The notes beneath the pieces are model-generated. The model made no database searches. It was not told where the DNA came from and saw nothing but the letters and a program-made list of their open reading frames with translations. From the NCBI GenBank assembly GCA_025331445.1, contig JAIWNE010000085.1, forward strand, positions 62,001-126,000: a stretch of DNA of 64,000 bases, in the 5' to 3' direction. The DNA comes from Blakeslea trispora. Lineage: Eukaryota > Mucoromycota > Mucoromycetes > Mucorales > Choanephoraceae. The translations under genes and the position numbers were made by a program. This document shows, piece by piece, positions 1 through 10,555 of the stretch. Positions within the stretch are counted from its first letter, which is position 1; the number at the start of each line of letters is the position of its first letter.

Positions 1-2519
1 ATGTGTATCGTCAATCGCATAACCAATCTTCAACTTGACTTCATGTACTTTTTCTTGTGTGGTCGTGTTCAAGAGGCGTTCACCTCCTTTCAAGACATGG
101 GCATTATTGTTGATGTAACGTGTACGTACTCGTGTCAGTTTATCGATATGAGCCAATGCAGCTGTAGCGTTATGTCGTACTTGTTCGTCTTCAAAATTGG
201 ATGCCAAGGTAAACAGCTTGGGTAACGATTGTACCTGAATGGCCATCAAGATGGGCAAGAGGCGAGTTGAGAGCTGAAGGATTTCACCAATCAACAAGGT
301 GGCCTTACGCGACATGTAGATATCGTCTGATTTGACCATATCGATCAATGCCATCAGAATATCCGATTCAATAAAGATGATGATGATGATACTGAGATGA
401 TGATCCAACATCTTGAGTCTCTCTGAATTACTGGCTGTTGTGGTGCCCTTATTGAGTGAACATCGTGCATAGGCATCAGGACTGATACCGCCTGCTGCCA
501 TGAGATTTGACATGACTGTTCCGTTCAAGACAGAGGTATGTCCTGGGCGAAGGGAAGTCTTTGTAGAGTCTGTGCTGGTGGTAGGAGCAATTTGAACTGT
601 ATGTTGCCTGCCGGATAAAAACCCATGATAATCTTTAGGTAACTTGACTCGAAATACATCAAAAAACATATCCAATACCAATCTCTAAAGACAAGATCAA
701 TTTTTTTTTCTTGGAAATGTCCCAAATAAAAAGGTTACCTGTGTTTCAGGAACAGGCATACGAAGTGCTTGTACTACAGATCGAGCTGCACGCATATTGT
801 TTGCACTCATATAGAATATACCAGCCCAACTCTTGATCAAGGTAATGACCATTTTCGCACTGTTTTTGATCTTCTCCTCATGATTGGTTCCTTTGTTGGA
901 TTCTGTAAAAGGTGCAATGATTGTCTCTAGTTCGACACCTGGACGAAGATAACGTCTTTTATCGGGTGTGTCCAATACATACAAGACAGATTGAATCAAG
1001 ACTTCAGAGATACCATGTTGTCCATCAATTAATGCCTGAATCAGTACACGTAGTCCCCCTGATCTAACTACCAAGGCCACATCCAAAATAGCTAAAAAAA
1101 AATCCGGATCAACATTTTCTTCAAGCCAAATCATCCCGAGTTTTTTTTTCTCTTGATACTTACTTAATTCAGCCAATGTCTCTAATGCGATATTTCGAAG
1201 TCGATTATCTGGCTGTTCTGCCATAGCGACAATGGCTCGAACAATTCCCTGATTGATATATTTTACACCTCCATATTCAATAAACGCTCGAATCAATTTC
1301 ACCGTTTGTTCTCTTTCTGGTTCATGTCCTTCCGGATCCCGTGCAAGTGCTCTGTTTTCTTGTATCAACTTCCTTTCTTTTCTTTTTCTTCCTATCATTT
1401 CTTTACCTCACACAAAAGATATCCAACTGATACATCATGATTAACTTGGCATCTTCTGGTCCTTCCACTAATAAGCGTAAGGCTCTTAAGCCCATAATCC
1501 GAATTTCTCGATGTGCACTAATGACACATTGTCGTAGACTTACCCCGAGAAAATAAAAAAATGAAAAAAAAAAGTTAGCGAACCCGATATCACTCCCCCC
1601 TCTGATATAGGTTACCAAGATACTAATTTCTTTTTTGATGTATAGGCGTCCATGCCTGTCGTGTTTTTCAAGATACGAATCAAGAGTTCCAATTTCTCTA
1701 GTTTGATTTCCTTGGGCTTATTGACAAGAGAGTCATCTGCTTCAAGATTCTGAATGATATGTTCCAATCGTTTACCCAATGGCCACTGATCTAAATGAAA
1801 TATGCGAGTTCAGACATAAAACAAAAAGGGAGTATCGACATTTAACTTGATCCTCTTTACCATCATCTGGATAAGATACATTTTCTAAGGCTGCCTTTTG
1901 TTTCCCTCTGGAAGCATTTGTATGGCTTGATCGTAATTTGGATTTCGTCTGTGCTAAAGCAGTGGGTGTGATGGCATCTGAAAAACTTGTGCCTGTATAT
2001 TTATAAGCCTTTAATAGTTTGGCTACCTCAATGATGTTTGTGCCTGAATTCACTATATAAAAAAAAAAGCACACACAAAGAAGAGTCAGATTCATTTACT
2101 CTTAAATCCTTTTGTTTTCCTTTTTTTTTACCAGCTACAGTTCGAATATGCTCTATTTTCTTTTTCGTTGTGTCAATGGCTGCATTATAACCTTCTAGTT
2201 GAGATTCTAAATCTTTTGTTCTTTTCTTGTCCTTGAAATAAACTTCAAGCATATTCTCTACGCCCGATTTCATTTTAGTTTCTTTATCTAACCTCTGCAA
2301 TAGATCTTCCAACTATTCATACTGTATGAGATGTCTGTCTGGCTTAGTTGTTTCAAGTGTTACCTCTTCTGCCATGGTCCGTGTGACATCGCCTTGAGTT
2401 AATGTGGTTGTGGATGCTTGGTGTGAAGTTTGAGCATTGAGGTCAGTGATAGTTTTTGATTCGGATATGGGTTCTACATCGATAGGCGACGATGGTAAAG
2501 AAGAAGGCGAAGGACACAT
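1..2519 (-). CDS. ste16/AVO3: Rictor/Ste16-like TORC2 scaffold subunit, N-terminal part (gene runs off the window)
   Basis: The product is the N-terminal 687 residues of the Rictor (Pianissimo/Ste16/Avo3) subunit, which scaffolds TOR complex 2 in signalling to actin, growth and AGC kinases. Eight exons read 2364-2519, 2132-2312, 1861-2052, 1616-1790, 1407-1538, 1164-1351, 739-1091 and 1-684 on the minus strand. Introns are 51-79 nt with GT and AG ends, and every phase closes. An acidic Ser/Thr-rich start is followed by an HR1/REM-like coiled coil (about residues 53-112), as in fungal Ste16. The helical Rictor_N repeats then include EREQTVKLIRAFI, GIVRAIVAMAEQPDNRLRN, VVRSGGLRVLIQALIDG and LDMFFDVFRVKLP, all family hallmarks. 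The last exon is still open at base 1, so the C-terminal part is missing. The ATG at 2517-2519 is the first in frame. Family assignment is firm; exact intron ends are inferred. Confidence 0.93.
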
Positions 2520-2646
2520 TTTGGGGGAATATTACAATTATTATTATTCTGTCTAATAAACAAAGTTTTTTTTTTCTTGGAGAGAATTAATAATCATAAT
2601 AATTACAAGAGGAGACTTACACGCACACAAACTCGTTCTCTCACTC

Positions 2647-2688
<42 letters not shown>

Positions 2689-2938
2689 CGCTCACACAAG
2701 CTCACTCTCTTTCTTGTTTTCTATATGTGCCAATGTGTGTAATAATATAGATAGTTATGTATAGCTACTCTTTTTCTTTTTATACGTCTAAAACAAAGAA
2801 TGGAACACACAAGTTCTTTTTAAACATACATAAATGCACGCTTTCTCTCTTAAAAAAAACTTGAGAATAGATATTGAAACAGCGAACTTGAAAATCGAAA
2901 CAAATCACGTGAACCAACATGTCTTTTGCTTTTTTTTT
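2520..2938. other. Intergenic region between the Rictor and Mpo1-like genes
   Basis: The two minus-strand genes are separated by about 420 bases. The stretch is AT-rich, with poly-T runs and a CAA microsatellite. It must hold the Rictor promoter and the Mpo1-like 3' UTR. I see no coding potential. Confidence 0.6.
2648..2688. repeat. (CAA)n microsatellite
   Basis: About 13 uninterrupted CAA repeats lie 130 bases upstream of the Rictor start codon, within the likely promoter or 5' UTR. Confidence 0.95.
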
Positions 2939-3779
2939 TTATGAAGAAATAGATTGGTAAGAAGTAGCATCTCTCATTGCTCTCTCTAAACCAGTTTCAA
3001 TTGTCAGTTTATCTGCCTTTCTTTTGGTGTGAAATAGACTTACTTGCTTTAAAGGCAGCTACATCTCGGTTGATGTCAGTCATGACTTCTTTATACAATT
3101 GAGGACGATAACCGAAAAAGAAGAGCACTTCGAAAAATACAAAATAAGGTGCGGATACAATAGCTATTATTCAAATGTCAATAAGGTGATATTGTTATTT
3201 TGGCTTTCTTTTACCTTGCACAAGATTATCTAATAATTTAGGACTTCTCTTTTCGGCTAAACCGTGGCCCAAGAATTGAAATATCCATGAAGTAATATGA
3301 ATCCAGAGAGCAATTTTGTTGGCATTAGGATGATTTATCAAGAATTGAGTGGCTGAATAAACAGCACCCAGAAGCAAAGGAGAGGCCAATGACTGTTGTG
3401 ATTTAGCTGTCTTTTTTTTTCCTTTGGCAATCTTATTCATAAACTTACAGCTGCTATAGGGTCAAGAATAGCATAATAAATGATAAAAAATAGAGCAACA
3501 AAGAAAGATAGATTTGGACCAAAGACAGAAAGAAATTCAAGCGATGTGTTCCTTAAATCGACAAGTGGACCAGTGTTAGCCATAAAGACAGCAGCTATTG
3601 TTTTTTTTATAATAAAATGTTTGAGATTCGTCACTTTTTTTTTTCTTTATTTCCTTCTCTTTACCAGTCCAGAAAATAAGAGGCACAAATACCATATGAA
3701 TGGCTACATTTATTTTGTTGTTATGATGAGAACCATAAACAACAAGCTGTGTCTTTAAATCGAAAATCCCTAAAGTCAT
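2939..3779 (-). CDS. mpo1: DUF962/Mpo1-like membrane dioxygenase
   Basis: The predicted 201-residue protein belongs to the DUF962/YGL010w family; yeast Mpo1 is an ER Fe(II) dioxygenase of 2-hydroxy fatty acid alpha-oxidation. Five exons read 3665-3779, 3449-3594, 3215-3392, 3044-3163 and 2939-2985. The start carries the family signature: YGSHHNNKINVAIHMVFVPLI with the conserved YxxxHxxxxNxxxH histidines. Later come hydrophobic spans (LSFFVALFFIIYYAILDP) and WIFQFLGHGLAEKRSPKLLD with a second conserved GH, then the C-terminal FFEVLFFFGYRPQ. The last intron (2986-3043) is the least certain; reading through it instead would end the protein 10-20 residues differently. Length is close to that of yeast Mpo1. 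The enzymatic role is inferred from the family. Confidence 0.88.
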
Positions 3780-4632
3780 GTCTTTCTTTAATCGAAAAAA
3801 AAACAATAAAAGAGAGAAAAAGGATTATGCAAATGAAATAAGAAAATACAAATAAAAACGGACCTTTTTTATTACTATTTTTAAGGTAATACAAACTTTT
3901 GTTTTTCAGAATTGTATACTTTGCATTATAAAATTTCAAAGTAGAACAAAAGAAAAAGAGGGGGGTGTAAACAAAGACTATGTCTCGTTACTTGCTCACA
4001 AGTATTTTAAAAAAAAATGATCACATTACTGCTGTCTCCAAGAGAAAAAGAAATCGCGTCTAAATAACCTCTCTTTCGAATAGCTTACACTCAAACAGTC
4101 TTTCTCAAACTACTGCTTGAATATCACTATTCCCAGTCATTAGACTCAACATGGCAACGAATCAACACTGTTATTCTTCCCGAGAAAATTCTCTTGAATA
4201 AAAGTCTTTCAATATCCGAGAGCAATTCTATGAAACTCTTCAAGAGTCTTAAAGGAATATCTCAAAATGTGTTATCTTGCTCATTCTCCCGCCACAGTTC
4301 GTGGACAAAGTTCCCAAATAGGTAAAAGGTGAAACATTGGTCAAGTTTCTGCTCTTTTTTTTTAAGAGTCAGCTAAGAAAGAAAAAAAATCATTCTTCAT
4401 TTGTTGTTATGGCAACCAGGGACAGAGGATGATTTCTTGAATCAAGCAAGTGTTTCTTACTTGAGAATTTGACAGAATAATCAACACATGTTAAAGAAAG
4501 AAAAAAAGGGGGGAATTTTCTCTTTTTCACTGTTTTTCATTGTCTGTCAAATCACGCTTAATTATATATAAAAAAAAAAAGAGCAAATAAGCTCTATTTT
4601 TCCCTTTTCTTTTTATTTAAAAAAAAATTAGT
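3780..4632. other. Divergent intergenic region between the Mpo1-like and Smr genes
   Basis: About 850 AT-rich bases separate the two divergently transcribed genes. The only clear signal is the TATA-like motif listed separately at its right end. The rest is poly-A/T runs with no supportable ORF. Confidence 0.6.
4564..4574 (+). promoter_or_regulatory. Candidate TATA box of the Smr gene
   Basis: TATATATAAAA lies about 60 bases before the Smr-gene ATG and is followed by an A-rich leader. Position and sequence fit a core promoter, but AT-rich fungal DNA gives many such matches. Confidence 0.4.
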
Positions 4633-5486
4633 ATGGGTAATTCCCAGTCTATTGACAAGGCAGTTCATGTTGCTAAAGAGGGAATCAATATCTACAAGCA
4701 AATCAAAAAACATCAACAACAGAATGAACATCAACAACAGAATGAACACCAACAGCAAACCGAGCATCATTATCAACAACAGAGCCATTACCAGCACCAG
4801 AGTCATCAGTCTTCCCATCACTATCACCCATCTGCAGACGTAGATGACGATGACGAATATACACGACTCCGTAACTTGGCTCGTGATGAAGCACAAAAGA
4901 GAAACGATTTTTATGCTAGAAGTCAAGAAGCTTACCAATCCGGTGATGGTGCTGAAGGTAAAAAAAAAAAAAAGAATGATTTACACAGTACTAAATTAAA
5001 GGGTCCGAATAGCCAAGGAATTATCCAACAAGGGACATCACCATGATCACCTAATGAAACAATACAATCAACAGGCTGCTGATTATATTTATGGAGGTAA
5101 AATTGTCCATCCGACTCATTTACCTTCTCTCTAAATAGCTTGCTTTTGTAGTGAAAAATCAAGGTAGAGCTAGAAATGAGATTGATTTACATGGATTGTT
5201 TGTCAAGGAAGCCTCTGAAAAGGTAGAAGAAGCCATTCGTCACTGTCAACAAGCAGGCGAAGAACATCTTGTGATTATCGTAGGCAAGGGATTACATAGT
5301 CCTAATCAGATTGCCAAACTGAAGCCTGCTATTATTGAACTTGTCAAGAAATACAATGTCAGCTGTCAGCCAAACATTCCTAATCCTGGTTGTCTTTATG
5401 TCGAGTTTGGTAAAGGCACAGGCGATCTTTCTTGGCTTGATCGTATTACTGATAGGATGGCCAATGATCAATGTGTTATTATGTAA
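4633..5486 (+). CDS. DUF1771-Smr domain protein with N-myristoylation-type start and CVIM CaaX box
   Basis: The 247-residue protein is encoded by three exons (4633-4957, 5013-5096, 5152-5486) with 54- and 55-nt introns in closing phase. A His/Gln-rich stretch (about residues 30-72) with repeated QQNEH units comes first. A DUF1771 segment (LRNLARDEAQKRNDFYARSQ onward) and then a complete Smr domain follow, with IDLHGL, a long helix, VIIVGKGLHS and LKPAIIELVKKY. Smr domains of this type are nucleic-acid binding or nicking modules. The first residues MGNSQS fit the MGxxxS N-myristoylation rule, and the last four are CVIM, a classical farnesylation CaaX box. A membrane-anchored Smr protein is therefore inferred. 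The CaaX is confirmed at codon level by TGT GTT ATT ATG TAA. Confidence 0.9.
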
Positions 5487-5809
5487 ATTTAAATGATTAA
5501 ATCAAGTCATATTCTGAATGTGTGTGTGTGTGTGTGTGTCAATAAGCGTTATGCCTATACTATCACAACAACAAGGAGGGAGGGAGAATTCATGCTTTTT
5601 TGATATCAAGTTGTATAAAGTGATGTGCAACATGAAATAGAGACTAAAAGATTCTATTCAATAAGACAGAGAGAAAAAAAAAGGGGGGAACTTGTAGTAT
5701 AAAATATATATATTTATTTATTTATATTATGTGTATCGGTATGTATATGGATATGGTAAATACAATGTATGTATGAGTGTATGTTCTTGTTTGGTTTCTA
5801 TTGCCTCGT
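5487..5809. other. Convergent 3' intergenic region
   Basis: This stretch holds the facing 3' UTRs of the Smr gene and the minus-strand membrane-protein gene, a (TG)n run at 5519-5539 and AT-rich tracts. No gene is seen. Confidence 0.6.
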
Positions 5810-7144
5810 TTATTTGGCTTCTGGTTTATGAATGACTTCTTCTTTATAGGTTTGAGTAGCAGGATAGACTGTTGTAGCGGTTGTTGGAGTTGTTGATCCA
5901 GCATACGTCTGGTTACCAGGCTGCTCATAATGCATTGGGGCAGTATAGGGTAATGGAGCAGCCACCATACCAGGTGCATTATATGGATCATAATGCTGTT
6001 GTTGCTGAGGATCGTAATGTTGTTGCTGTTGAGGATCATAATGTTGTTGCTGGGGATCATAATGTTGTTGCTGGGGATCGTAATGTTGTTGTTGAGGATC
6101 ATAATACTGCTGTTGAGGATCATAATACTGTTGTTGCTGTTGATATCCCATGTTTCCATCATAGTAAGGTTGGTTGTTATAGTAACCATCATGAGGATTG
6201 GATGCATAAGCCATCTGTGGAGATGTGTAATAAGGATCATTGCTAGCATGGTTTACAACACTAGGCAAAGGAGGTTGAGGTGACACCATTCCATTATTAT
6301 TATTGTTGTTGTATGCTTGAGACTCGGTCATTTCATACTGATTATTCTGGTTCATATGTCCAGCAGCAACACCTCCAACTACACCTCCAACTACACCTCC
6401 AGCAACAGCAGAGGCAGCTAAACCAGAGGCATCTTTATGATACCCATCTGAAGGATCAGGATAACCTGTATTGGGATCATGACCCACTGTACTGTTGAGT
6501 CTCTGATTACGTTCTCTTCTTCTCTTTGATCTCGCAAAAAAGGCATAAGCAAAACCTGCAGCCACCAGGGCAATGATACCACAGATAACACCAATGATAA
6601 TAGGGGTCTTTGAACTACCTTTGCTTGATTCTTCACTCAAGGTAGAAGGTGAGGATGAAGGTAGACTTGTGCTGGCAGTGACACTTGAGCTGTCTGAGTT
6701 GGTTGTACTGGATGGTTGAACAGAAGAGCCCTTGCTACTTGCTGAGTTCCGTGAGGTAGGTGTAGCACTGGACTTGACTGTAGAAGAAGAAGAGGAAGAG
6801 GGAATGGTGGTGGTCGTAGTGTGAGAAGATGATGATGACGATGGTGGTGGTGGTGAAGTAGTTGTGGTAGGATCAGGCAAGGCACTGGATGGAGCAACTT
6901 CACTGGATTTTTCTGGAGGATTGACGGCTGAATTGGATGTAGGATCATTCTTGGGTTCCTTTGTGACTGAAGTTGGACCAGGCAAAGTGTTTGAATCGAC
7001 TATGGATGATGTTGCTGTTGACTCTGGAGATGCTGTGCTTGAGCTACATGTACCAAATAGATGGCAAAGGAACTGTGCATTTACATCTTGCACAAGCACA
7101 CATGCAAAGAATAGAGCAATCAAGCCCAAATGAATTGATTTCAT
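5810..7144 (-). CDS. Mid2/Wsc-like single-span membrane protein with mucin-like ectodomain and Gln/His/Tyr repeat tail
   Basis: A single uninterrupted ORF encodes 444 residues. Residues 1-23 form a signal peptide ending VNA. A short Cys-containing segment (FLCHLFGTC) is followed by a Ser/Thr/Pro-rich mucin-like region (about 33-179), a transmembrane helix (181-203) and a basic stop-transfer cluster (RSKRRRERNQR). The cytosolic tail has a Gly/Val repeat (246-262) and about seven copies of a QQQ-HYDP unit (335-387). This architecture is that of fungal cell-wall stress sensors (Mid2/Wsc class) or related O-mannosylated surface proteins. I recognise the layout, not an ortholog, so function stays inferred. 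The repeat tail is likely length-variable between strains. Confidence 0.85.
   Translation of the reverse strand: MKSIHLGLIALFFACVLVQDVNAQFLCHLFGTCSSSTASPESTATSSIVDSNTLPGPTSVTKEPKNDPTSNSAVNPPEKSSEVAPSSALPDPTTTTSPPPPSSSSSSHTTTTTIPSSSSSSTVKSSATPTSRNSASSKGSSVQPSSTTNSDSSSVTASTSLPSSSPSTLSEESSKGSSKTPIIIGVICGIIALVAAGFAYAFFARSKRRRERNQRLNSTVGHDPNTGYPDPSDGYHKDASGLAASAVAGGVVGGVVGGVAAGHMNQNNQYEMTESQAYNNNNNNGMVSPQPPLPSVVNHASNDPYYTSPQMAYASNPHDGYYNNQPYYDGNMGYQQQQQYYDPQQQYYDPQQQHYDPQQQHYDPQQQHYDPQQQQHYDPQQQQHYDPYNAPGMVAAPLPYTAPMHYEQPGNQTYAGSTTPTTATTVYPATQTYKEEVIHKPEAK
5984..6142. repeat. In-frame minisatellite encoding QQQ(Q)HYDP/YYDP units
   Basis: Tandem units of 21-24 bases are embedded in the membrane-protein ORF. 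Each encodes three or four Gln followed by HYDP or YYDP. All units keep frame, which points to coding selection. Confidence 0.9.
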
Positions 7145-8159
7145 AGGCTATGAAGAGAAAGGAATGAAAGAAAAAGAGATAAAAAAATGAAAGAAAATAA
7201 AAGGGAAAATAAATACTAAAGTAGCTTTTTCTAATGTAACACTATCTTGACCAAGAAAAAAGAAAGAGAGAAAGTCAAGGAGTCAGCTAGGGTTATTAAA
7301 GATATGTAATACCATTGGCTCTAGGGTTCTTTAAGCGGGATTTCTTAATTTCGCTTGTGATACAAACCTATTGTGCCTTCATTTGCCATGACTATTATTT
7401 TTTAACAAACAGGTACAATATTCAAGCTATAAGAGACAAATGTGCTTAATCAAGCAAGTATGGATGATAGACACTATCACGTGATATCTTTTAGAGCAGA
7501 TAATAGAGAGATGTCTTGCCATTTCTTAATTCCAGTTATCTTTTGACTTGCAAACAAGACAATAGCCTGTTTGATCTAATGCGAATGAATCAAACAAATC
7601 AACGGACTTTGAAATTTACTTTATTAAAAGAAAGTTAGACTCAGATTAGCTTTATTTTTTTATTTTCTTTTGATTCTAGTACGATGAGTTTATCGTTAAA
7701 CAAAACATGCCTTTTTTTTTTCTGAATGATTGGTTTTCACTTAAGGGGAGGGAAGGGACGAAAAAGGTGTTTAGTGGACCAAGACAACAAGAAAAGAATT
7801 GGCGTTCAAGACAAAAAAAAAAAGTTAGTTACAACAAAAGACTATTTGCACGACCAGTTTGAAGAAGGTGTGTCTTTCTGAACTTGTTTTTTCCTTGGCC
7901 AGGAAACAAATCAGTTTGGATGAACTCAGTATAAAGATTTCATCCTGATTTCTGGTCACTTAAAAGAGATATAGTGTCAATTGAATTACAAAGAAGTTGT
8001 TGCTTAAGAATAGCTCTTTCATTGTTATTGTATATAAAAGTGGTGTATGTTGACAGTGTATAATAAACACTTAACAATACCATGTCTTTCTTTTATATCT
8101 TTTATTTGGTAGTAGAAATGAACTCTTTAAAGTGTCAATGAGTCCTCACAATATCATGG
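7145..8159. other. Intergenic stretch left of the first Tc1 copy
   Basis: About 1 kb of AT-rich sequence holds the promoter of the membrane-protein gene at its left. A TATA-like TATATAAAAG occurs near 8031. No ORF worth calling was found. Confidence 0.5.
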
Positions 8160-8191
8160 TCGGTTAATAGTTTATCATCTACCAACAAATA

Positions 8192-9968
8192 CAGCGTCCA
8201 CCCTCATTTGGACACTTTTGTGAGAAAATTGGTAGGATTTTAGAATTCAATTGGTCACTCTTTTAAGCCCCAATTGCCCATAAATTTGAAGTTCAATTGG
8301 TCGCTTTTTGAGCTTCATTTGGACAATTTTTCGAACTTCGTTTGGTTGATTTTTTGAAAAAAAAAAAAAAAGGTTATCTTTTACATTACTATTCAATGTT
8401 TACATACGAACCTTATTGAGACAGTTTTGAAACTGATTTACGGAATGTTGAATGAAGCCTTTTAGATGCTCAACAGGTACAGATTCAGCAGCTTCAGTGG
8501 TACGTGAAAAAAGCGTTTCTGAATCTGTAAGCTTGTTCCGTTTGACTTTCGCCTTTACAACAGCCCAAAACTGCTCAATTGGATTAAGTTCAGGCGAGTA
8601 GGGAGGAAGATAAACGGGTGTATAGCCTCTTCTTATAATGACTGGGTCAATGATCTTAGGCATATGGACTGGAGCATTATCCACAATAACAAAGTACCCC
8701 TTCATTTCAGGATACTCATCCATAATATCCATCGTATCATTCAGAAATTGAAGAAAGTGGCCGCCTGTAGTACCTTTGGGGACGGACAATCTATCTTCAG
8801 GTGCCTTTCTTTTTGTAGCTCCCACTACTCATCTTTTCTTCCTATTTCCTGCCTCTCTCAAACTCAAATTGACAACACCAATAGCTGAAATTGCTTCAAT
8901 CACAGTATGCGAAGTACCCTCTGTTGAAGGTGTTACAACAATGGCTTTTGTTCCTTGCGCGGACCAACCTCGACTGCGACGCATGTTTACATCGAAGCCA
9001 GACTCATTCCGTTCTGAGTCTATTAGTTGACCCAGTCAACCCGTGCCTGAAGATTTCCTTCTCTGTTAAGAGCAGCAGGATGGCGTGTTACAACCTTGAT
9101 ACTTGGGTTGCATTCTTCCTTCATGAATTCAGCTACTCTGGATTTCTTGATTTTTGACCCAGCAAAACTTGATGTCAAATCATCTACTGGATCCTGAATA
9201 GTCGCAGAAGCATCCTCATCGAAAAAATTGATCAAATGACGCTTATGATCCTCACCAAGCTGGCTGATAGGCCTACTAGAGCCAATATTTGTCTTTTTCG
9301 TAGGAATCCTTCTATCTGGGTCCTCTTCGTATGTCTTTTTCCACTTGCGAGCAGTGTCATAATTAACATTTGCTGCTTGAGCTGCTTCTCTGGGCTTCAT
9401 TAGCTTTTCCTTCAAGTAACAAAAACACCGTTTACGAGCTTCTAAAGTGTAGACATTGTATTGATGCGATTTTTCTTTCTTGGTAGCAACCTCTTCCATG
9501 ATGGTGCCATTCATGTCTTCTTTTTGATGCATTTTTAAAGATCAGTTAAATTTCTTAACCGAAATGATTTTTCTTCAGTGAAAGTAGTTACTTCTTGCCC
9601 TCTTTCAATGAAAATGTCTCCAGTGTCGTCTTCATAAAAAAATTCCATGTTGTAAAGTGTCTAATCAAAAATGACCAAATAGTATCGGTTAAATGAAGCT
9701 CGAAAAATTGTCCAAATGGAGCTCACAAAAGTGACCAATAACCAGGTTGCCGAAGCAAAGACGAAAGATGTGGTATGGTCCCACCCATGGCTGAAATATC
9801 TAAAGAAGTTTGGCAAATAACCCGCCCCCATTTAATTTATTGAAATAATTTATGACTATACTTGGATTAGAAAGATATAAAGAGAAAAACTTAAAAAAAT
9901 ACAATCACTGAAAATAAAAGCGTGGCTCGGAGAGCTAATACCACATTTGGAGTCGAAGCGAAGGCAAC
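8192..9968 (-). mobile_element. Tc1/mariner (IS630 superfamily) element, copy 1, 5' end lost
   Basis: The element reads on the minus strand. Its 3' inverted repeat is at 8192 next to a TA, beginning CAGCGTCCACCCTCATTTGG. It contains the broken transposase at 8400-9532. The opposite terminal repeat is missing: homology to copy 2 (23624-25490) stops at 9968 inside a MITE-like insert. The last 31 bases outside the terminal repeat (8160-8190) are also shared with copy 2, so this copy probably arose by duplication rather than by transposition. Confidence 0.88.
8400..9532 (-). pseudogene. Broken Tc1/mariner-type transposase (copy 1)
   Basis: The N-terminal 169 residues (9023-9532) form the helix-turn-helix DNA-binding part, including REAAQAANVNYDTARKWKK. 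The C-terminal 141 residues (8400-8825) carry the second and third catalytic regions of a DDE_3 transposase: VIVDNAPVHM and PPYSPELNPIEQFW. The middle of the catalytic domain (ESGFDVNMRRSRGWSAQGT) lies in another frame, and a TGA precedes VVGATKRK. No intron that restores the frame was found. The same lesions occur in copy 2, so the parent was already dead. Confidence 0.87.
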
Positions 9969-9975
9969 CTGGTTA
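9739..9975. mobile_element. MITE-like insert (about 237 bp) inside Tc1 copy 1
   Basis: The segment is bounded by perfect 13-bp inverted repeats, TAACCAGGTTGCC and its complement. The same segment, minus its outermost end, interrupts the terminal repeat of Tc1 copy 2 (about 23694-23944). No coding capacity is seen. An internal hairpin, GCTC-GGA-GAGC, lies near the right end. Confidence 0.65.
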
Positions 9976-10073
9976 ATTCTACACAAAAAAAAAGAACTGA
10001 GATTGTTGTAGGTACGACCAACAATTAGAAAATATTTAGACACGTCAACTTCTAAGCCACCTAACCAATTTCT

Positions 10074-10403
10074 GGTTAAGATCTTAAGAGAACCTTACAT
10101 AGCCATCTCTCCTTTGTCTCTGGAATATGACTTACCTTGTTTTTTCTCCTCTCTTTTGTCTGCGTTTATCGTGGTTAAAATCTTAAGAGAACCTTTACAT
10201 AGTCATCTCTCCTTTGTCTGCGTTTATCGTGGTTAAAATCTCTGGAATATGACTTACCTTGTTTTTTCTCCTCTCTTTTGTCTGCGTTTATCGTGGTTAA
10301 AATCTTAAGAGAACCTTTACATAGTCATCTCTCCTTTGTCTGCGTTTATCGTGGTTAAAATCTCTGGAATATGACTTACCTTGTTTTTTCTCCTCTCTTT
10401 TGT
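10074..10403. repeat. Tandem repeat, about 122-bp unit, 2.7 copies
   Basis: Three units begin GGTTAA(A/G)ATCTTAAGAG at 10074, 10173 and 10295. The first is shorter because it lacks the middle GTCTGCG block. Units are nearly identical where they overlap. The array lies between the Tc1 copy and the next Tc1 element and has no supported coding role. Confidence 0.9.
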
Positions 10404-10555
10404 TTTTGGAACATGGCTTGTTTGACTAAAGACCGATTGTTTCCTAAACAACATAGGGTTCAGCAAAGCAGGAGGAGTAATAGACTGTAGAGTGAATAAC
10501 AACTTGTCAAGACCTATTGCACAAGAAGCAGAAGGTGTATCTGATATCATTTATA

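Noticed and set aside
9739..9975. MITE-like insert as a tRNA-derived SINE
   Set aside because: A GTTCG-like B box lies on one strand and the A-box-like GGCTCGGAGAGC on the other, so no pol III unit forms.
10317..10550. 77-residue minus-strand ORF over the 122-bp repeats
   Set aside because: It crosses the repeat border and has no domain; repeated DNA keeps the frame open by chance.
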